From positions 62,001-126,000 of the forward strand of contig CACMJT010000004.1 of assembly GCA_902614065.1 (NCBI GenBank): a stretch of DNA of 64,000 bases. The letters are read 5' to 3'. The notes under the pieces are model-generated. The model saw nothing but the letters and a program-made list of their open reading frames with translations, did not search any database and was not told the origin of the DNA. The stretch comes from an uncultured Bacteroidota bacterium (GTDB lineage Bacteria; Bacteroidota; Bacteroidia; Flavobacteriales; Flavobacteriaceae). Of this stretch, positions 1-10,149 are shown piece after piece (position 1 is the first letter of the stretch; each line of letters starts with the position of its first letter). The position numbers and the translations under genes are program-made.

Positions 1-1550
1 GGGGTCCATTCATCTTTAACAAAGACCACTTTTTCAATTTTCTTATAATTATCCATTCCTGAGTTTACTTTGTTTAAAAACTCTTCCATTTTTTCTGTAG
101 TATCTTTCTTGTTCAGCAAAGCAACTTCATTTGGAACACCCAATAAAATTGGCTGTGGTAAATTTAGACCAACAACACAAACTTGTTGAAATAAGTTGGC
201 TTTCTCAAACTCAGCCTCAATAACAGATGGTTCTATGTATTTACCTTTAGATGTTTTAAAAATATCCTTTACCCTTCCAGTAATGAAAAGATAACCTTTA
301 TCGTCTAAGTAGCCCTTATCGCCTGTATTAAACCAACCATCTTTCATTACCTCATTAGTAAGTTCTTTATTTTTATAATACTCCTTCAATAGATATGGAC
401 TCTTAGTCCAAATTTCACCTTGCTCACCGATTTTTATGTCAACCGCATCCCAAGGGATACCTACAGAACCTTTTCCTTCTAAATTAATTGTATCTAAGTA
501 TGAACATACACAACAATTTTCAGTCATTCCATATCCGTTGAGAATGTTAACACCTAATGATTTGTACCAATCAATCAATGCTTGTGGCAAAAATGCAGCA
601 CCACTAACAATTGCATTTGCTCTTGACCAACCCAATGATTTTCTAATTTTCTTCTTTATTATTCCAGAGATGATGGGTATTTTAAGTAAAATATTCAATC
701 TATTTTGTGGCATTTTCTCCAAAACCTTTTCTTTGAATTTATTGTAGATCCTCGGTACACCTGCAAATGTGGTTGGTTGTACTTCAGAAAGATTTTTTCC
801 AAAAGTTTCCAATGATTCAACGAATGATATTGTTCCTCCATATCTTAGACATGAAAATTCTATAACAACTCTCTCAAAGATGTGATTTAAAGGCATGTAT
901 GATATGAAAGTATTATTACCATTTTTATCGACAGCAAGAGGATTAACCTCGCTCTCAATGATAATCTTAGTTAAAAAAACTGTTCTGTAATCCAATACAG
1001 CACCTTTTGGATCTCCAGTTGTACCTGAGGTAAATATTATTGTCCATATGTCATCCATCTCAGGATAATAATTTTCTTTCTTGGGCTCATTTTGATTCAT
1101 TATATCCTCCCATTTAACAGAGTTTTTAACTTCTGAATGGTTATCATATTTAGGGAACGATATTAATGGAACGTTTTTGATGCCCTTTACCTGTTCTTCC
1201 CAATTCTCTAATTTACCCGCAAAAAGTAATTTAACTTCTCCAAAATCGATTAGATTTTCAAGTTCATAAGATTTTAAAGTAGGAAAGAAAGGAACAGATA
1301 TATGTCCTGACATCATGATAGCAAGATCTGCTATAATCCACTCTCGACAATTTTTTGAAATCAAACCAATGTGAGACTTTGCTGGAAGATTATAACCATC
1401 AATAGCTGTTGCTAACTTTCTAGCCATTATTCCAACTTCTGCCCAAGTATACTCTTCCCAGTTGTCACCAAAAGGTTGTCTTAAAAATGGATCATTTGCT
1501 TTTTCTTTTTCCCATTTATAAAATGGAAAGTCATAAAATTTATCGCTCAT
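1..1550 (-). CDS. Long-chain acyl-CoA synthetase / AMP-dependent synthetase (3' end truncated by window edge)
   Basis: Minus-strand reading frame from ATG at 1550 (MSDKFYDFPFYKWEKEK...) is open to the edge; AMP-binding motif IIFTSGTTGDPKGA, later NGYGMTE and GDKGYLDDKGYLFITGR. Absent from the ORF track because it runs off the window. Confidence 0.9.
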   Translation of the reverse strand, partial: MSDKFYDFPFYKWEKEKANDPFLRQPFGDNWEEYTWAEVGIMARKLATAIDGYNLPAKSHIGLISKNCREWIIADLAIMMSGHISVPFFPTLKSYELENLIDFGEVKLLFAGKLENWEEQVKGIKNVPLISFPKYDNHSEVKNSVKWEDIMNQNEPKKENYYPEMDDIWTIIFTSGTTGDPKGAVLDYRTVFLTKIIIESEVNPLAVDKNGNNTFISYMPLNHIFERVVIEFSCLRYGGTISFVESLETFGKNLSEVQPTTFAGVPRIYNKFKEKVLEKMPQNRLNILLKIPIISGIIKKKIRKSLGWSRANAIVSGAAFLPQALIDWYKSLGVNILNGYGMTENCCVCSYLDTINLEGKGSVGIPWDAVDIKIGEQGEIWTKSPYLLKEYYKNKELTNEVMKDGWFNTGDKGYLDDKGYLFITGRVKDIFKTSKGKYIEPSVIEAEFEKANLFQQVCVVGLNLPQPILLGVPNEVALLNKKDTTEKMEEFLNKVNSGMDNYKKIEKVVFVKDEWT

Positions 1551-1637
1551 AAAAATTAAATATAGTAATTTATTTTTGGGATAATTTATAACACATAGTT
1601 GCTTGATAATTTACTGATATATTAGCTATCTTAGTAG

Positions 1638-3242
1638 ATGTTTATGGAAACATTTAAATCATCGATTAACAACAGAAGCGCATCTTTTAAATCCAATAAA
1701 AAAGCAATGTTAAATCTTATTGATGAGTTAAATAATTATTTAAATAAAACCAAGATTTTAGGTTCAGAAGTTGCACTTGATAGAGCAAGGAAAATAGGTA
1801 AATCTTTAGTCAATGAAAAAATCAAGAAATTGATCGACCCAGAAAGTCCATTTGTCGAACTGATGCCTCTCGCAGGACTAAATCATGAAAATGGTTTTGG
1901 TCCAGGCGGTACAACCATTTGTGGAATAGGTTTTGTCTCTAGGAAACTATGCATTATTAATGCAAATATTGGGACAAAAAAGGGTGGTGTAGTTGATTAC
2001 GCTACAAGTCTAAAAAACCTTCGTTTGTGCGAGATAGCAAAAGAAAATAAACTGACAACTATAAACTTAGTTGAAAGTGGTGGCGCAAATTTACCAGATC
2101 AGGATACTGTATTCAACAACTATGGTAAGATATTTAAAGAAATGTCCTCAAGAAGTAAAAACGGTATTCAAACAATTTCGATAGTTTTCGGAAATGCAAC
2201 TGCCGGTGGTGCGTATTTTCCTGGTATGTCTGATTACACCATAATGCAAGAGGATCAAGCAAAGGTTTTTTTAGCAGGCCCACCCCTAGTTAAAATGGCA
2301 ACAAATGAGGAATCCAATGAAGAAGAATTAGGTGGTGCAAAAATGCATAGCAATATATCTGGGGTTTCAGATTTTCTAGCCAAATCGGAGGGTGAAGCCA
2401 TTAAAATTGCTAGAAAAATTGTAGAGTTTAATGTAAATGACAAAAAACATAAAAAGTTTGAGGACATAAATCCCCCAAAATTTGATAAAAATGAAATTTT
2501 AGGAATAATCCCATTCAATTTAAAAACACCATTTGATATTAGAGATTTAATTGTAAGATTTGTTGATAATTCTGAGTTTTTCGAATTCAAGGAAAATTAT
2601 GGTCCAACGTTGATATGTGGTTGGTCTAAGATTAACGATAAGAAGATTGGAATTCTCGCAAGTAATGGAGTGATATTTAGCGAATCAGCTAAAAAAGCTA
2701 CTCAATTTATTCAACTTGCCAACAAATCAAATATTCCACTTTTATTTGTACAAAACACAACAGGATTCATGGTCGGTAAGAGACATGAGCAAAATGGAAT
2801 AATAAATCACGGATCCCAATTAATCCATGCTGTTGCTGGTAGTGAAGTTCCTCACATTACACTACTAGTTGGAAATTCTTATGGTGCTGGAAATTATGCA
2901 ATGTGTGGAAGATCATTTAATCCTAGGTTTTTGTTTTCTTATCCAAATGTAAAGTCTGGTGTTATGGGTGCTGAACAACTGGCGGGAGTTATGGAGATTA
3001 TAAAAGTTAACTCAGCTTTAAAAGCAAATAAAAAAATTGATAAACGCAAACTTAATCGAGACAAAAAAATATTGATTGCTGACTCAGAAAAAAAGGCATC
3101 AATTTGGCATACAACATCAAATGTAATGGATGACTCTGTAATTGATCCGAGAAAAACAAGAGAATACTTAAGACTATGCATTGAGATTATTTATAAAGAA
3201 GATATAAAAGGAAGTGATTCATTCGGAACTTTTAGAATGTAA
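1638..3242 (+). CDS. Acyl-CoA carboxylase carboxyltransferase (beta) subunit, propionyl/methylcrotonyl/geranyl-CoA carboxylase type
   Basis: Carboxyltransferase motifs: ESGGANLPDQ, ATAGGAYFPGMSDYTIMQEDQAKVFLAGPPLVKMAT, QNTTGFMVGKRHEQNGIINHGSQLIHAV, GNSYGAGNYAMCGRSFNPRF. Confidence 0.9.
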   Translation: MFMETFKSSINNRSASFKSNKKAMLNLIDELNNYLNKTKILGSEVALDRARKIGKSLVNEKIKKLIDPESPFVELMPLAGLNHENGFGPGGTTICGIGFVSRKLCIINANIGTKKGGVVDYATSLKNLRLCEIAKENKLTTINLVESGGANLPDQDTVFNNYGKIFKEMSSRSKNGIQTISIVFGNATAGGAYFPGMSDYTIMQEDQAKVFLAGPPLVKMATNEESNEEELGGAKMHSNISGVSDFLAKSEGEAIKIARKIVEFNVNDKKHKKFEDINPPKFDKNEILGIIPFNLKTPFDIRDLIVRFVDNSEFFEFKENYGPTLICGWSKINDKKIGILASNGVIFSESAKKATQFIQLANKSNIPLLFVQNTTGFMVGKRHEQNGIINHGSQLIHAVAGSEVPHITLLVGNSYGAGNYAMCGRSFNPRFLFSYPNVKSGVMGAEQLAGVMEIIKVNSALKANKKIDKRKLNRDKKILIADSEKKASIWHTTSNVMDDSVIDPRKTREYLRLCIEIIYKEDIKGSDSFGTFRM

Positions 3243-3246
3243 TGAT

Positions 3247-3996
3247 ATGAGCGATTTTAAAAACTATAAATATTTAATTGTCAGAGAAAGCAATTTTAAA
3301 CTTGAAATTATTTTAAATCGGCCAGACAAAAAAAACGCAATTAATTCTGAAATGCTAGAAGAATTAATGAGTTGTACTGACTATGCAAACGAAAATGATT
3401 CTGTAAGAGCTGTTGTATACAAGTCTACTGGGGATGTTTTCTGTGCAGGATTAGATTTATACGATTTTAAAGAAAATAATATGACAAATGCTCTTTCTGA
3501 TGTTTTTAATCTTCTTCACAAACCTAAACTTGCTGTACTAGAAGGAGACGCTTATGGCGGTGGAGTATTACTGATACTATGTTGTAATTATGTCATTTCA
3601 AAATCAGATGTCAAACTCTGTCTTCCTGAAGTTGACAGAGGTTTATTTCCATTCCAAGTTATGGATGCATTAATAAAAGTAATGCCAGCGAAAAAAGCAT
3701 TAGACTGGTGTATACGGGGTCTTTCAGTGGATGCAAAGGATTGTTTAAAAATGAATGTTATTGATGAAATAAATAATAATATAGAAGAAAGTGTGAGCGA
3801 CTGGATTAGCACGATAACAAGTAAATCTCCCAATGCTATCGCTAGCGGGTTAAAATCTTTTGAAAATATTTATGTGAATAAAAAAATCATTGGTAAATTA
3901 AATGATGAATTACAAAAATTAAAAGAATCTGATGATTTCATTGAAGGCATTAAATCCCTTCGGGAAAAAAGAAAACCAACATGGAAAAAACCATAA
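3247..3996 (+). CDS. Enoyl-CoA hydratase/isomerase family (crotonase)
   Basis: LNRPDKKNAINSEMLEEL, GDVFCAGLDL, LEGDAYGGGVLLILCC, LPEVDRGLFPFQV. ATG at 3247 preferred over the track start at 3214, which overlaps the upstream CDS. Confidence 0.88.
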   Translation: MSDFKNYKYLIVRESNFKLEIILNRPDKKNAINSEMLEELMSCTDYANENDSVRAVVYKSTGDVFCAGLDLYDFKENNMTNALSDVFNLLHKPKLAVLEGDAYGGGVLLILCCNYVISKSDVKLCLPEVDRGLFPFQVMDALIKVMPAKKALDWCIRGLSVDAKDCLKMNVIDEINNNIEESVSDWISTITSKSPNAIASGLKSFENIYVNKKIIGKLNDELQKLKESDDFIEGIKSLREKRKPTWKKP

Positions 3997-3997
3997 T

Positions 3998-4972
3998 ATG
4001 AGTAAACCAAGTTTTTACAATGACCTTTCTATTCCTATAATTGCTGCACCTCTTTTTTTAATATCTGGTCCAAAATTGGTTATAGAGTGTTGTAAAAATG
4101 GAATTGTAGGAACTTTTCCAGCTCTTAACCACAGAACAACTGAGGGATTTGAGCAGTGGGTGATCCAAATAAAAGAAGAACTTTCTAATTTTGAGAAAGA
4201 AACAGGAAAGAAAGCTGCACCGTTTGGTGTTAATCTTATTGTTCACAATACAAATCCACGAATTCGTGCGGATTTAAAAATTTGTGTAAAGCATAAAGTA
4301 CCAATTGTGATAACATCACTGGGAGCTGTTTCACAACTTGTTGGAGCTATTCATTCATACGGCGGATTGGTATATCATGATATTATTAAAAAAAGACACG
4401 CTGAAAAAGCATCCGAAGCTGGTGTGGATGGATTGATTCTTGTTTCAGCAGGCGCAGGTGGACATGGCGGAACACTTAACCCCATGTCATTAATTTCTGA
4501 GGTAAAAAAGGTTTTTAATAAAACACTAATCTTATCTGGCTGTATTAGTACTGGTGTAGATGTTGCTGCCGCCTTACAAATGGGAGCAGATTTTGCATAC
4601 ATGGGAACTCGATTTATAAATACAGTAGAGAGTCAAGCCGATGATGGGTATAAAGAAATGATTATAAATTCAGATGCCAATGATATTGTATATACTGCGG
4701 CTGTATCTGGTGTTAATGCTAATTTTTTGAAACCAAGCTTAGAAGCAATGGGAATTACGGAAGATATGTGGAAGAATACTAAGAAGATTGATTTTGGCAA
4801 GGAATTAAGTGCTGCAGAGGCCGAGGCTAAAGCCTGGAAGACAATATGGTCTGCAGGTCACGGTGTTACAAGTATTACTGACTGTCCAAGTGTTGAAGAT
4901 TTAGTAAAAAGCCTTAAAACTGAGTTTATCGATTCAGTAAAAAAACAATCTGAGCTTTTAGAAAATTTTTAA
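3998..4972 (+). CDS. Nitronate monooxygenase / NPD-like FMN flavoprotein
   Basis: SIPIIAAPLFLISGPKLVIECCKNGIVGTFPALN, SAGAGGHGGTLNP, GCISTGVDVAAALQMGADFAYMGTRFI. ATG at 3998 immediately follows the upstream stop. Confidence 0.85.
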   Translation: MSKPSFYNDLSIPIIAAPLFLISGPKLVIECCKNGIVGTFPALNHRTTEGFEQWVIQIKEELSNFEKETGKKAAPFGVNLIVHNTNPRIRADLKICVKHKVPIVITSLGAVSQLVGAIHSYGGLVYHDIIKKRHAEKASEAGVDGLILVSAGAGGHGGTLNPMSLISEVKKVFNKTLILSGCISTGVDVAAALQMGADFAYMGTRFINTVESQADDGYKEMIINSDANDIVYTAAVSGVNANFLKPSLEAMGITEDMWKNTKKIDFGKELSAAEAEAKAWKTIWSAGHGVTSITDCPSVEDLVKSLKTEFIDSVKKQSELLENF

Positions 4973-4974
4973 AG

Positions 4975-5583
4975 CTATTTTTTAACAATTATTAAAGTAG
5001 CCGTTGATCCAGTAGCTAAATTCCATTGATTAGCAGATAATAAGTTTTCGGAATCATCATAAATTCTTAATTCAGCAGTATTTGGTCCAGATGAGCCTTG
5101 ATTTAATGCAACAAAATCAATCTTATTAAAACCTTCTTTCAATTTCAAATTTATACCACGAAACTCATACGTAAGGGTTAGATTTTCAACTACAACTTCA
5201 TCATTTACTAAAATAGAGACACGATCGCCGTCCATGTATTCAAAGTCTCTACAAACAATATTGGCTTTTTTTGAAACTGTTGATACATCGCCAAGGTATG
5301 CATCACCTAAATATTCGTTTGGATTTCTCTTGTCTTCTTCAACTTTTAATCTTTTTAAGTATTTTTTTCCTGGATCTGCAAAGTATTCAGTGTCTTGTTC
5401 CATAACAGATTTTTGAGGATTGGTAGGATTTTTTAAAATAGTAAAAGAATTAGGGTTCTGCTTAGACACAGGTGGAATCAAGGTTTTCTTAGCAGGTGGT
5501 GGCAACTCAATTTTTCTATTACTACTTTCTACTTGCGAATAAGTGTAACTGCCAAATAAGAAAATCAAAATAAAAAATCTCAT
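4975..5583 (-). CDS. Secreted protein of unknown function
   Basis: Signal peptide if started at the internal ATG (MRFFILIFLFGSYTYSQ); C-terminal region looks beta-rich. Track start 5640 would overlap ccsBA. Confidence 0.6.
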   Translation of the reverse strand: MRFFILIFLFGSYTYSQVESSNRKIELPPPAKKTLIPPVSKQNPNSFTILKNPTNPQKSVMEQDTEYFADPGKKYLKRLKVEEDKRNPNEYLGDAYLGDVSTVSKKANIVCRDFEYMDGDRVSILVNDEVVVENLTLTYEFRGINLKLKEGFNKIDFVALNQGSSGPNTAELRIYDDSENLLSANQWNLATGSTATLIIVKK

Positions 5584-5617
5584 ACCATTAATAATAGAGC
5601 AAATATAATTCCAAAAA

Positions 5618-8600
5618 TTATTTCTTGAGATATCTGACAAATTTATATCTCGACATTGCTGCTAGAACAAATACGATAAAAAGACTCCAGTAAACGAAGT
5701 TTGGGGTTATTACTTTGTCTCCAGATGCATATGAATGTAATCCTACGAGGTAAAAGTTCACCCCAAAGTATGTCATTACAATACTTGCAAATGCTAAAAT
5801 TGTCATTAGATTAAAGAGCCATTTACCACGAAGTTTGGGTATTAATCTCATGTGCAGAATAAATGCATAAACCAAAATACTTATTAGAGCCCAAGTTTCT
5901 TTTGGATCCCAACCCCAATATCTACCCCAACTCTCGTTAGCCCACATTCCGCCCAAGAAATTTCCAATTGTCAACATTATCAACCCAACTGTGACAGATA
6001 ACTCATTGATCATAGTAAGTTCAGAGAGTTGGTTTTTAATTTTTTCTTTGTTTGTCCTTGTGATAAAAACTATTAAAAGCAGTGATACAAAACCCAAAAT
6101 CATAGATAAAGCAAATGGACCATAACTTCCGACAATCACAGAGACATGAATCATTAGCCAATAACTATTTAAGACAGGAACTAAATTCGCAATTGATGGG
6201 TCCATCCAATTCCAATGTGCTATCATCAAAATCATTGAAGTAACAAAGGAAGTTGATGCAAGTGTCAAATCTGATTTCTTGATAAAAAGAAGCCCGATAC
6301 CCATAGTTGCCCAAGCAACATAAATCATCGATTCGTATGCATCACCCCATGGAGCATGACCAGAAATATACCATCTTGCAATTAGGCCTAGTGTATGAGC
6401 TATAAACAATAAAACTATTGATGATCTAAAAATTATGAATATATATTTCATAAAATTGTGAATCGATTTATTTTCTGAAAAAATATTAAGTATAATAAAT
6501 ATGAAAAAAAGTAAACCTGCAAGAAAGTAGTACATGAATAGGTTTCTGAATATATCGTATTTGTTATACATAATTTCAGCATGTATTTTTTCATCTGATG
6601 GAATTATATCAGAAGCATACTTAATTTGATAACCTTTAATGCTTTCTAGTAGTTGATTGGCATCAGCATAGTTTTTTGTAGAAATGCCTGAATCTAAAGA
6701 CCTTAAGTACAGTGGAATAATATTATTTATAAATAATGAATCCTTGAACTCCTCAAAATAATATTCTTTGGATTCATTAGGGGCAATCCATTTATCATTT
6801 GGATCATAAGGAACAGGAAAAATTTTTAAAATGTCTCCTTCAAGTGCAGAAAACATAAGATTTACCTTTCTATCAGATTCGATAAAATCTTTTTCAAACT
6901 GATTGGGTAATGATGATTTGTAAGCATCCTCAAGATAAGGAGCTAATCTATAATTTCCTCTCATATCAAAAAAGTCCATAAATGCGGCATACTTTTGAGT
7001 TTTTGGAATGTTAAGTATAGACCTCAGGCTATCATTTCCTCTTTTTATGTAAATAATAGGCTCCGAATACCAAGCTAAAGGATTTCTAAAGATCGATAGC
7101 AAAACCTGATCTGAGTTCATTGATTGAAATTTATCAGATTTGCTCACTTTTCTAAGTAATTCTGATGAAAAAGTGTTTATTGGTTTCATTCTACCTCCAG
7201 AATCTTGAATCAATAGTTGACCAAATTTATCCGAATGGCTTTCGTCAACAATAAATTTTTTTGTCAAAGAATCTGGAATTGAAGTATTTGGAATGTGATT
7301 GTTGTGTTGGGAAAAAATGAAAATTGGGAACAAGAAAATTAGTAAAGTCGACAGTCTTTTATTTGTTAATTTGTTCAATCTTTTTGCAACATCTTTAAAT
7401 CTTGTTCTGCCATAGAACATAATAGTCAATAAACTAATGTAAAGAATTATATAACCAACGTATGTTAGAAATGTGCCATAAAAGTCTTTATTAACAGAAA
7501 GAATTGTACCAAGTTCATCAGGATCAAATGAAGCTTGAAAAAATCGATATCCTTGATGGTTTAAGATATTATTCATGTAAATATCATAATCAAAGGAAGT
7601 ATCGTTATCTTGAACAGAAATTTTACTCATAAAACTACTATAGCTTTTCTCAGTCCCTGGGTATTTCTCTGCAATAAAATCATTGAGTTTTATTGAAAAT
7701 GGCAATTCTGAAATTAAGGATCCGTATTTTACTGAAAAATCTAACCCTCCTAATGAAAATCTCTCATAATTGTCCGTTACACCTCTACCTCCTAATAAAT
7801 TAATATCCTTTGAGCCATTTCTACTTGAGAATTTTAAACGTAGTAAGTTTTGGTTAGTTTCCTCATCATCGTTTTTAACAATTTCATATGCTCCTCTAAC
7901 GACTCCATCAGGGACAACAAATTGAAAACCTCCAATTTCATACAGAGATCTAAGCTGTAAATCCTGAACTTCACCTGTTTGCAGTTTGCCTCTTTTTTGA
8001 TCAATCATTCGCATGTATGATCCTTCAAATGGAGCTTGAATTTTTAAAATACCTCCATCTTCACTAAAGTTGATGGCACCAATTGTAAAATTGTCAAATG
8101 CCACCAATGTGCCGTGTAAGTTGGTAACCTGACCCGATTCAATATAATGATCGTGCCTATCACCACTGGTTGCTTCCACCAACTTGATAAATTTTGAGCC
8201 TGAATCTGATTCAACAACTTGATAATCAACATTTTCAACAAAATCTATGAAATCGATGTTGAAAATTTGTTTGTCAAATTTAAAATTTTGACCCTTAAAA
8301 AATTTTGATTGAATGAGGCTTTTGTCGTTATATTCTGAGAAGAGAACTTTACTCTCAAACTCTTTCCTTTGTTGAGATCCATTTACCTCTCCATCAACAA
8401 GAACAGTAAGATAGGTTTCAGAGGAAAGAAATTGATTCGTTGTTGTACCTTCCCTTATAGGCATTACTCCTTCGTAACCTATGTAGCGCGTGACCCCTGC
8501 TCCTATTATTATTAATATCCATGATAAATGAAGAAGAAGAATTCCAAGCTTTTCACGTCTCAGGAGGCTGTATCTTTTTATGTTGAAAATAAAATTTACT

Positions 8601-8776
8601 AAGAATATTAATATTATTAATTCAAACCACTTAGCATTATATATTAAAATCTTGGCGGCATCAGTACCATGTTTACTTTCAACAAAAGTACCAATAGCCA
8701 TGGCAGCTGAAAAAAATAAAAAAAGGAATGCAGTCAGTCTGGTTGAGACTAGGACTGATACTATTTTTTTAACCAT
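5618..8776 (-). CDS. ccsBA: Fused cytochrome c biogenesis protein CcsBA (ResB-like N-terminus + CcsA C-terminus)
   Basis: 1052 aa; many TM segments; N-terminal ResB-like; C-terminal WGDAYESMIYVAWATMGIG and WANESWGRYWGWDPKETWALISILVYAFILHMR (WWD motif). Confidence 0.9.
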   Translation of the reverse strand: MVKKIVSVLVSTRLTAFLFLFFSAAMAIGTFVESKHGTDAAKILIYNAKWFELIILIFLVNFIFNIKRYSLLRREKLGILLLHLSWILIIIGAGVTRYIGYEGVMPIREGTTTNQFLSSETYLTVLVDGEVNGSQQRKEFESKVLFSEYNDKSLIQSKFFKGQNFKFDKQIFNIDFIDFVENVDYQVVESDSGSKFIKLVEATSGDRHDHYIESGQVTNLHGTLVAFDNFTIGAINFSEDGGILKIQAPFEGSYMRMIDQKRGKLQTGEVQDLQLRSLYEIGGFQFVVPDGVVRGAYEIVKNDDEETNQNLLRLKFSSRNGSKDINLLGGRGVTDNYERFSLGGLDFSVKYGSLISELPFSIKLNDFIAEKYPGTEKSYSSFMSKISVQDNDTSFDYDIYMNNILNHQGYRFFQASFDPDELGTILSVNKDFYGTFLTYVGYIILYISLLTIMFYGRTRFKDVAKRLNKLTNKRLSTLLIFLFPIFIFSQHNNHIPNTSIPDSLTKKFIVDESHSDKFGQLLIQDSGGRMKPINTFSSELLRKVSKSDKFQSMNSDQVLLSIFRNPLAWYSEPIIYIKRGNDSLRSILNIPKTQKYAAFMDFFDMRGNYRLAPYLEDAYKSSLPNQFEKDFIESDRKVNLMFSALEGDILKIFPVPYDPNDKWIAPNESKEYYFEEFKDSLFINNIIPLYLRSLDSGISTKNYADANQLLESIKGYQIKYASDIIPSDEKIHAEIMYNKYDIFRNLFMYYFLAGLLFFIFIILNIFSENKSIHNFMKYIFIIFRSSIVLLFIAHTLGLIARWYISGHAPWGDAYESMIYVAWATMGIGLLFIKKSDLTLASTSFVTSMILMIAHWNWMDPSIANLVPVLNSYWLMIHVSVIVGSYGPFALSMILGFVSLLLIVFITRTNKEKIKNQLSELTMINELSVTVGLIMLTIGNFLGGMWANESWGRYWGWDPKETWALISILVYAFILHMRLIPKLRGKWLFNLMTILAFASIVMTYFGVNFYLVGLHSYASGDKVITPNFVYWSLFIVFVLAAMSRYKFVRYLKK

Positions 8777-10149
8777 TTATTGGAAAAATTACAATCTCTA
8801 CTGTCTTGGTTTACGGAAATGTAGGTTTCTTCAATCTTTTCATTCATCCATTTTTGGATAGTGCTAAGCTGTTTCTCTTTCATGGCAAGGTCTTTTATCT
8901 TCAAAAAATCTTTTGAGTAATCAGCTACGTGCTCGTCAAATCTATTACTAATTTTTATCAATTTATAACTCTTATTTCCTGTACGGTCTTCCTCCAATAA
9001 TGGTGCCGAAATTTCGTTGTCTTTCAGTCTTTGAATTTGATTGTAAAGTACGGGGTCAATTTTGGTTAACTCAAACCGTGTATCACCAGTTGTCGGGTTA
9101 ATTAGGACTCCACCGTTATTCTTTGTAGTTTTTTCGTCAGAAAATGATTTTGCTGCCTCTTCAAACGTGAGTTCTTTATCATCTATTCTTTTTCTAATCA
9201 GGTCAATTTTATTTTTGGCTTCAATCAATGCATAATTTGAAACTTCAGGAATTAGCAAAATATGTCTAACATCTATTTCTTGTCCACGAATTTTCTCAAT
9301 CTTTAAAATATGCCAGCCATACTCTGTTTCGAAAGGTTCAGAAACCTGCCCTTCTTTAAGTCTATATGCAACATCTCTGAATTCTTTTACAGTTCTAGGT
9401 CTTTTTCTATCTAAGGTTAGTTTTCCACCCATTGGTCTTGTACCAGGGTCTTGAGAATACAAAATTGCCTTAGTGGCAAAACTTGAACCATTAACAACAA
9501 CATCATTTCTAATAGATTCCAATCTATCAACAATTTTTTTCTTATCATCATCGCTAACTTCTGGCTTAACCACAATTTGGGAGATTTCCAATTCCGCTCC
9601 AAAAATAGGCAAGTCATATCTAGGAATATTATCATAAAAACTTTTTACTTCTTCCGGCGTAATTTCAATTTCGTCTATGATTGTTGATTGCATTAGTTGA
9701 GCCAACTGATTAACCTTATTTATCTCAAACAGTTCTTGTCTAAATGTTTGTTCATCCTTTCTTTTGTAATATTCAAGAACCTTTTCTATACTCCCAAGTT
9801 GTGATGTAAAATATTCAATACTCTGATCAACATAGCTTTGAATTTGTTGATTGTCAACCTCTAAACTGTCTTGCTCAGCATGATGTGCATATAATTTATC
9901 TTCCATTAATTTTCCCAATAAATTACACCTATCGAGATTTTCAGTGGAAACTCCTTGCGATTGAAGATCGATAAGGGTCTTATCAATGTCTGAATCCAAA
10001 ATAACAAAATCTCCAACTACTGCAGCAACACCATCTATTTTTATCTTTTTAAAATCAGAATTTGAATTGCTCTGTCCGTGAAGGGAGATAACAAAAAGGG
10101 TAAAAAATAATAAGCAGGTTTGATTGTAGAACGATAATATTTTATTCAT
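8761..10149 (-). CDS. SurA-type periplasmic peptidyl-prolyl isomerase
   Basis: Signal sequence, VAAVVGDFVILDSDID, two parvulin-like segments (DPGTRPMGGKLTLDRKRPRTVKEFRDVAYRLKEGQVSEPFETEYGWHILKIEKIRG). Confidence 0.88.
   Translation of the reverse strand: MNKILSFYNQTCLLFFTLFVISLHGQSNSNSDFKKIKIDGVAAVVGDFVILDSDIDKTLIDLQSQGVSTENLDRCNLLGKLMEDKLYAHHAEQDSLEVDNQQIQSYVDQSIEYFTSQLGSIEKVLEYYKRKDEQTFRQELFEINKVNQLAQLMQSTIIDEIEITPEEVKSFYDNIPRYDLPIFGAELEISQIVVKPEVSDDDKKKIVDRLESIRNDVVVNGSSFATKAILYSQDPGTRPMGGKLTLDRKRPRTVKEFRDVAYRLKEGQVSEPFETEYGWHILKIEKIRGQEIDVRHILLIPEVSNYALIEAKNKIDLIRKRIDDKELTFEEAAKSFSDEKTTKNNGGVLINPTTGDTRFELTKIDPVLYNQIQRLKDNEISAPLLEEDRTGNKSYKLIKISNRFDEHVADYSKDFLKIKDLAMKEKQLSTIQKWMNEKIEETYISVNQDSRDCNFSNKWLKK

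Noticed and set aside
436-747. 103-aa plus-strand ORF in the track
   Set aside because: Lies antisense inside the acyl-CoA synthetase frame (1-1550 minus), which has clear AMP-binding motifs; low-complexity product.
2255-2590. Antisense ORF within the carboxyltransferase gene (also 2939-3181, 3588-3833, 4058-4246, 4375-4602)
   Set aside because: Fully contained opposite strongly supported genes; Ser/Leu/Phe-rich composition typical of antisense translation of AT-rich coding DNA.
5618-8776. CcsBA 1052-aa fusion as a novel chimera
   Set aside because: ResB-CcsA fusions are an established system II cytochrome c biogenesis variant, including in Bacteroidetes.
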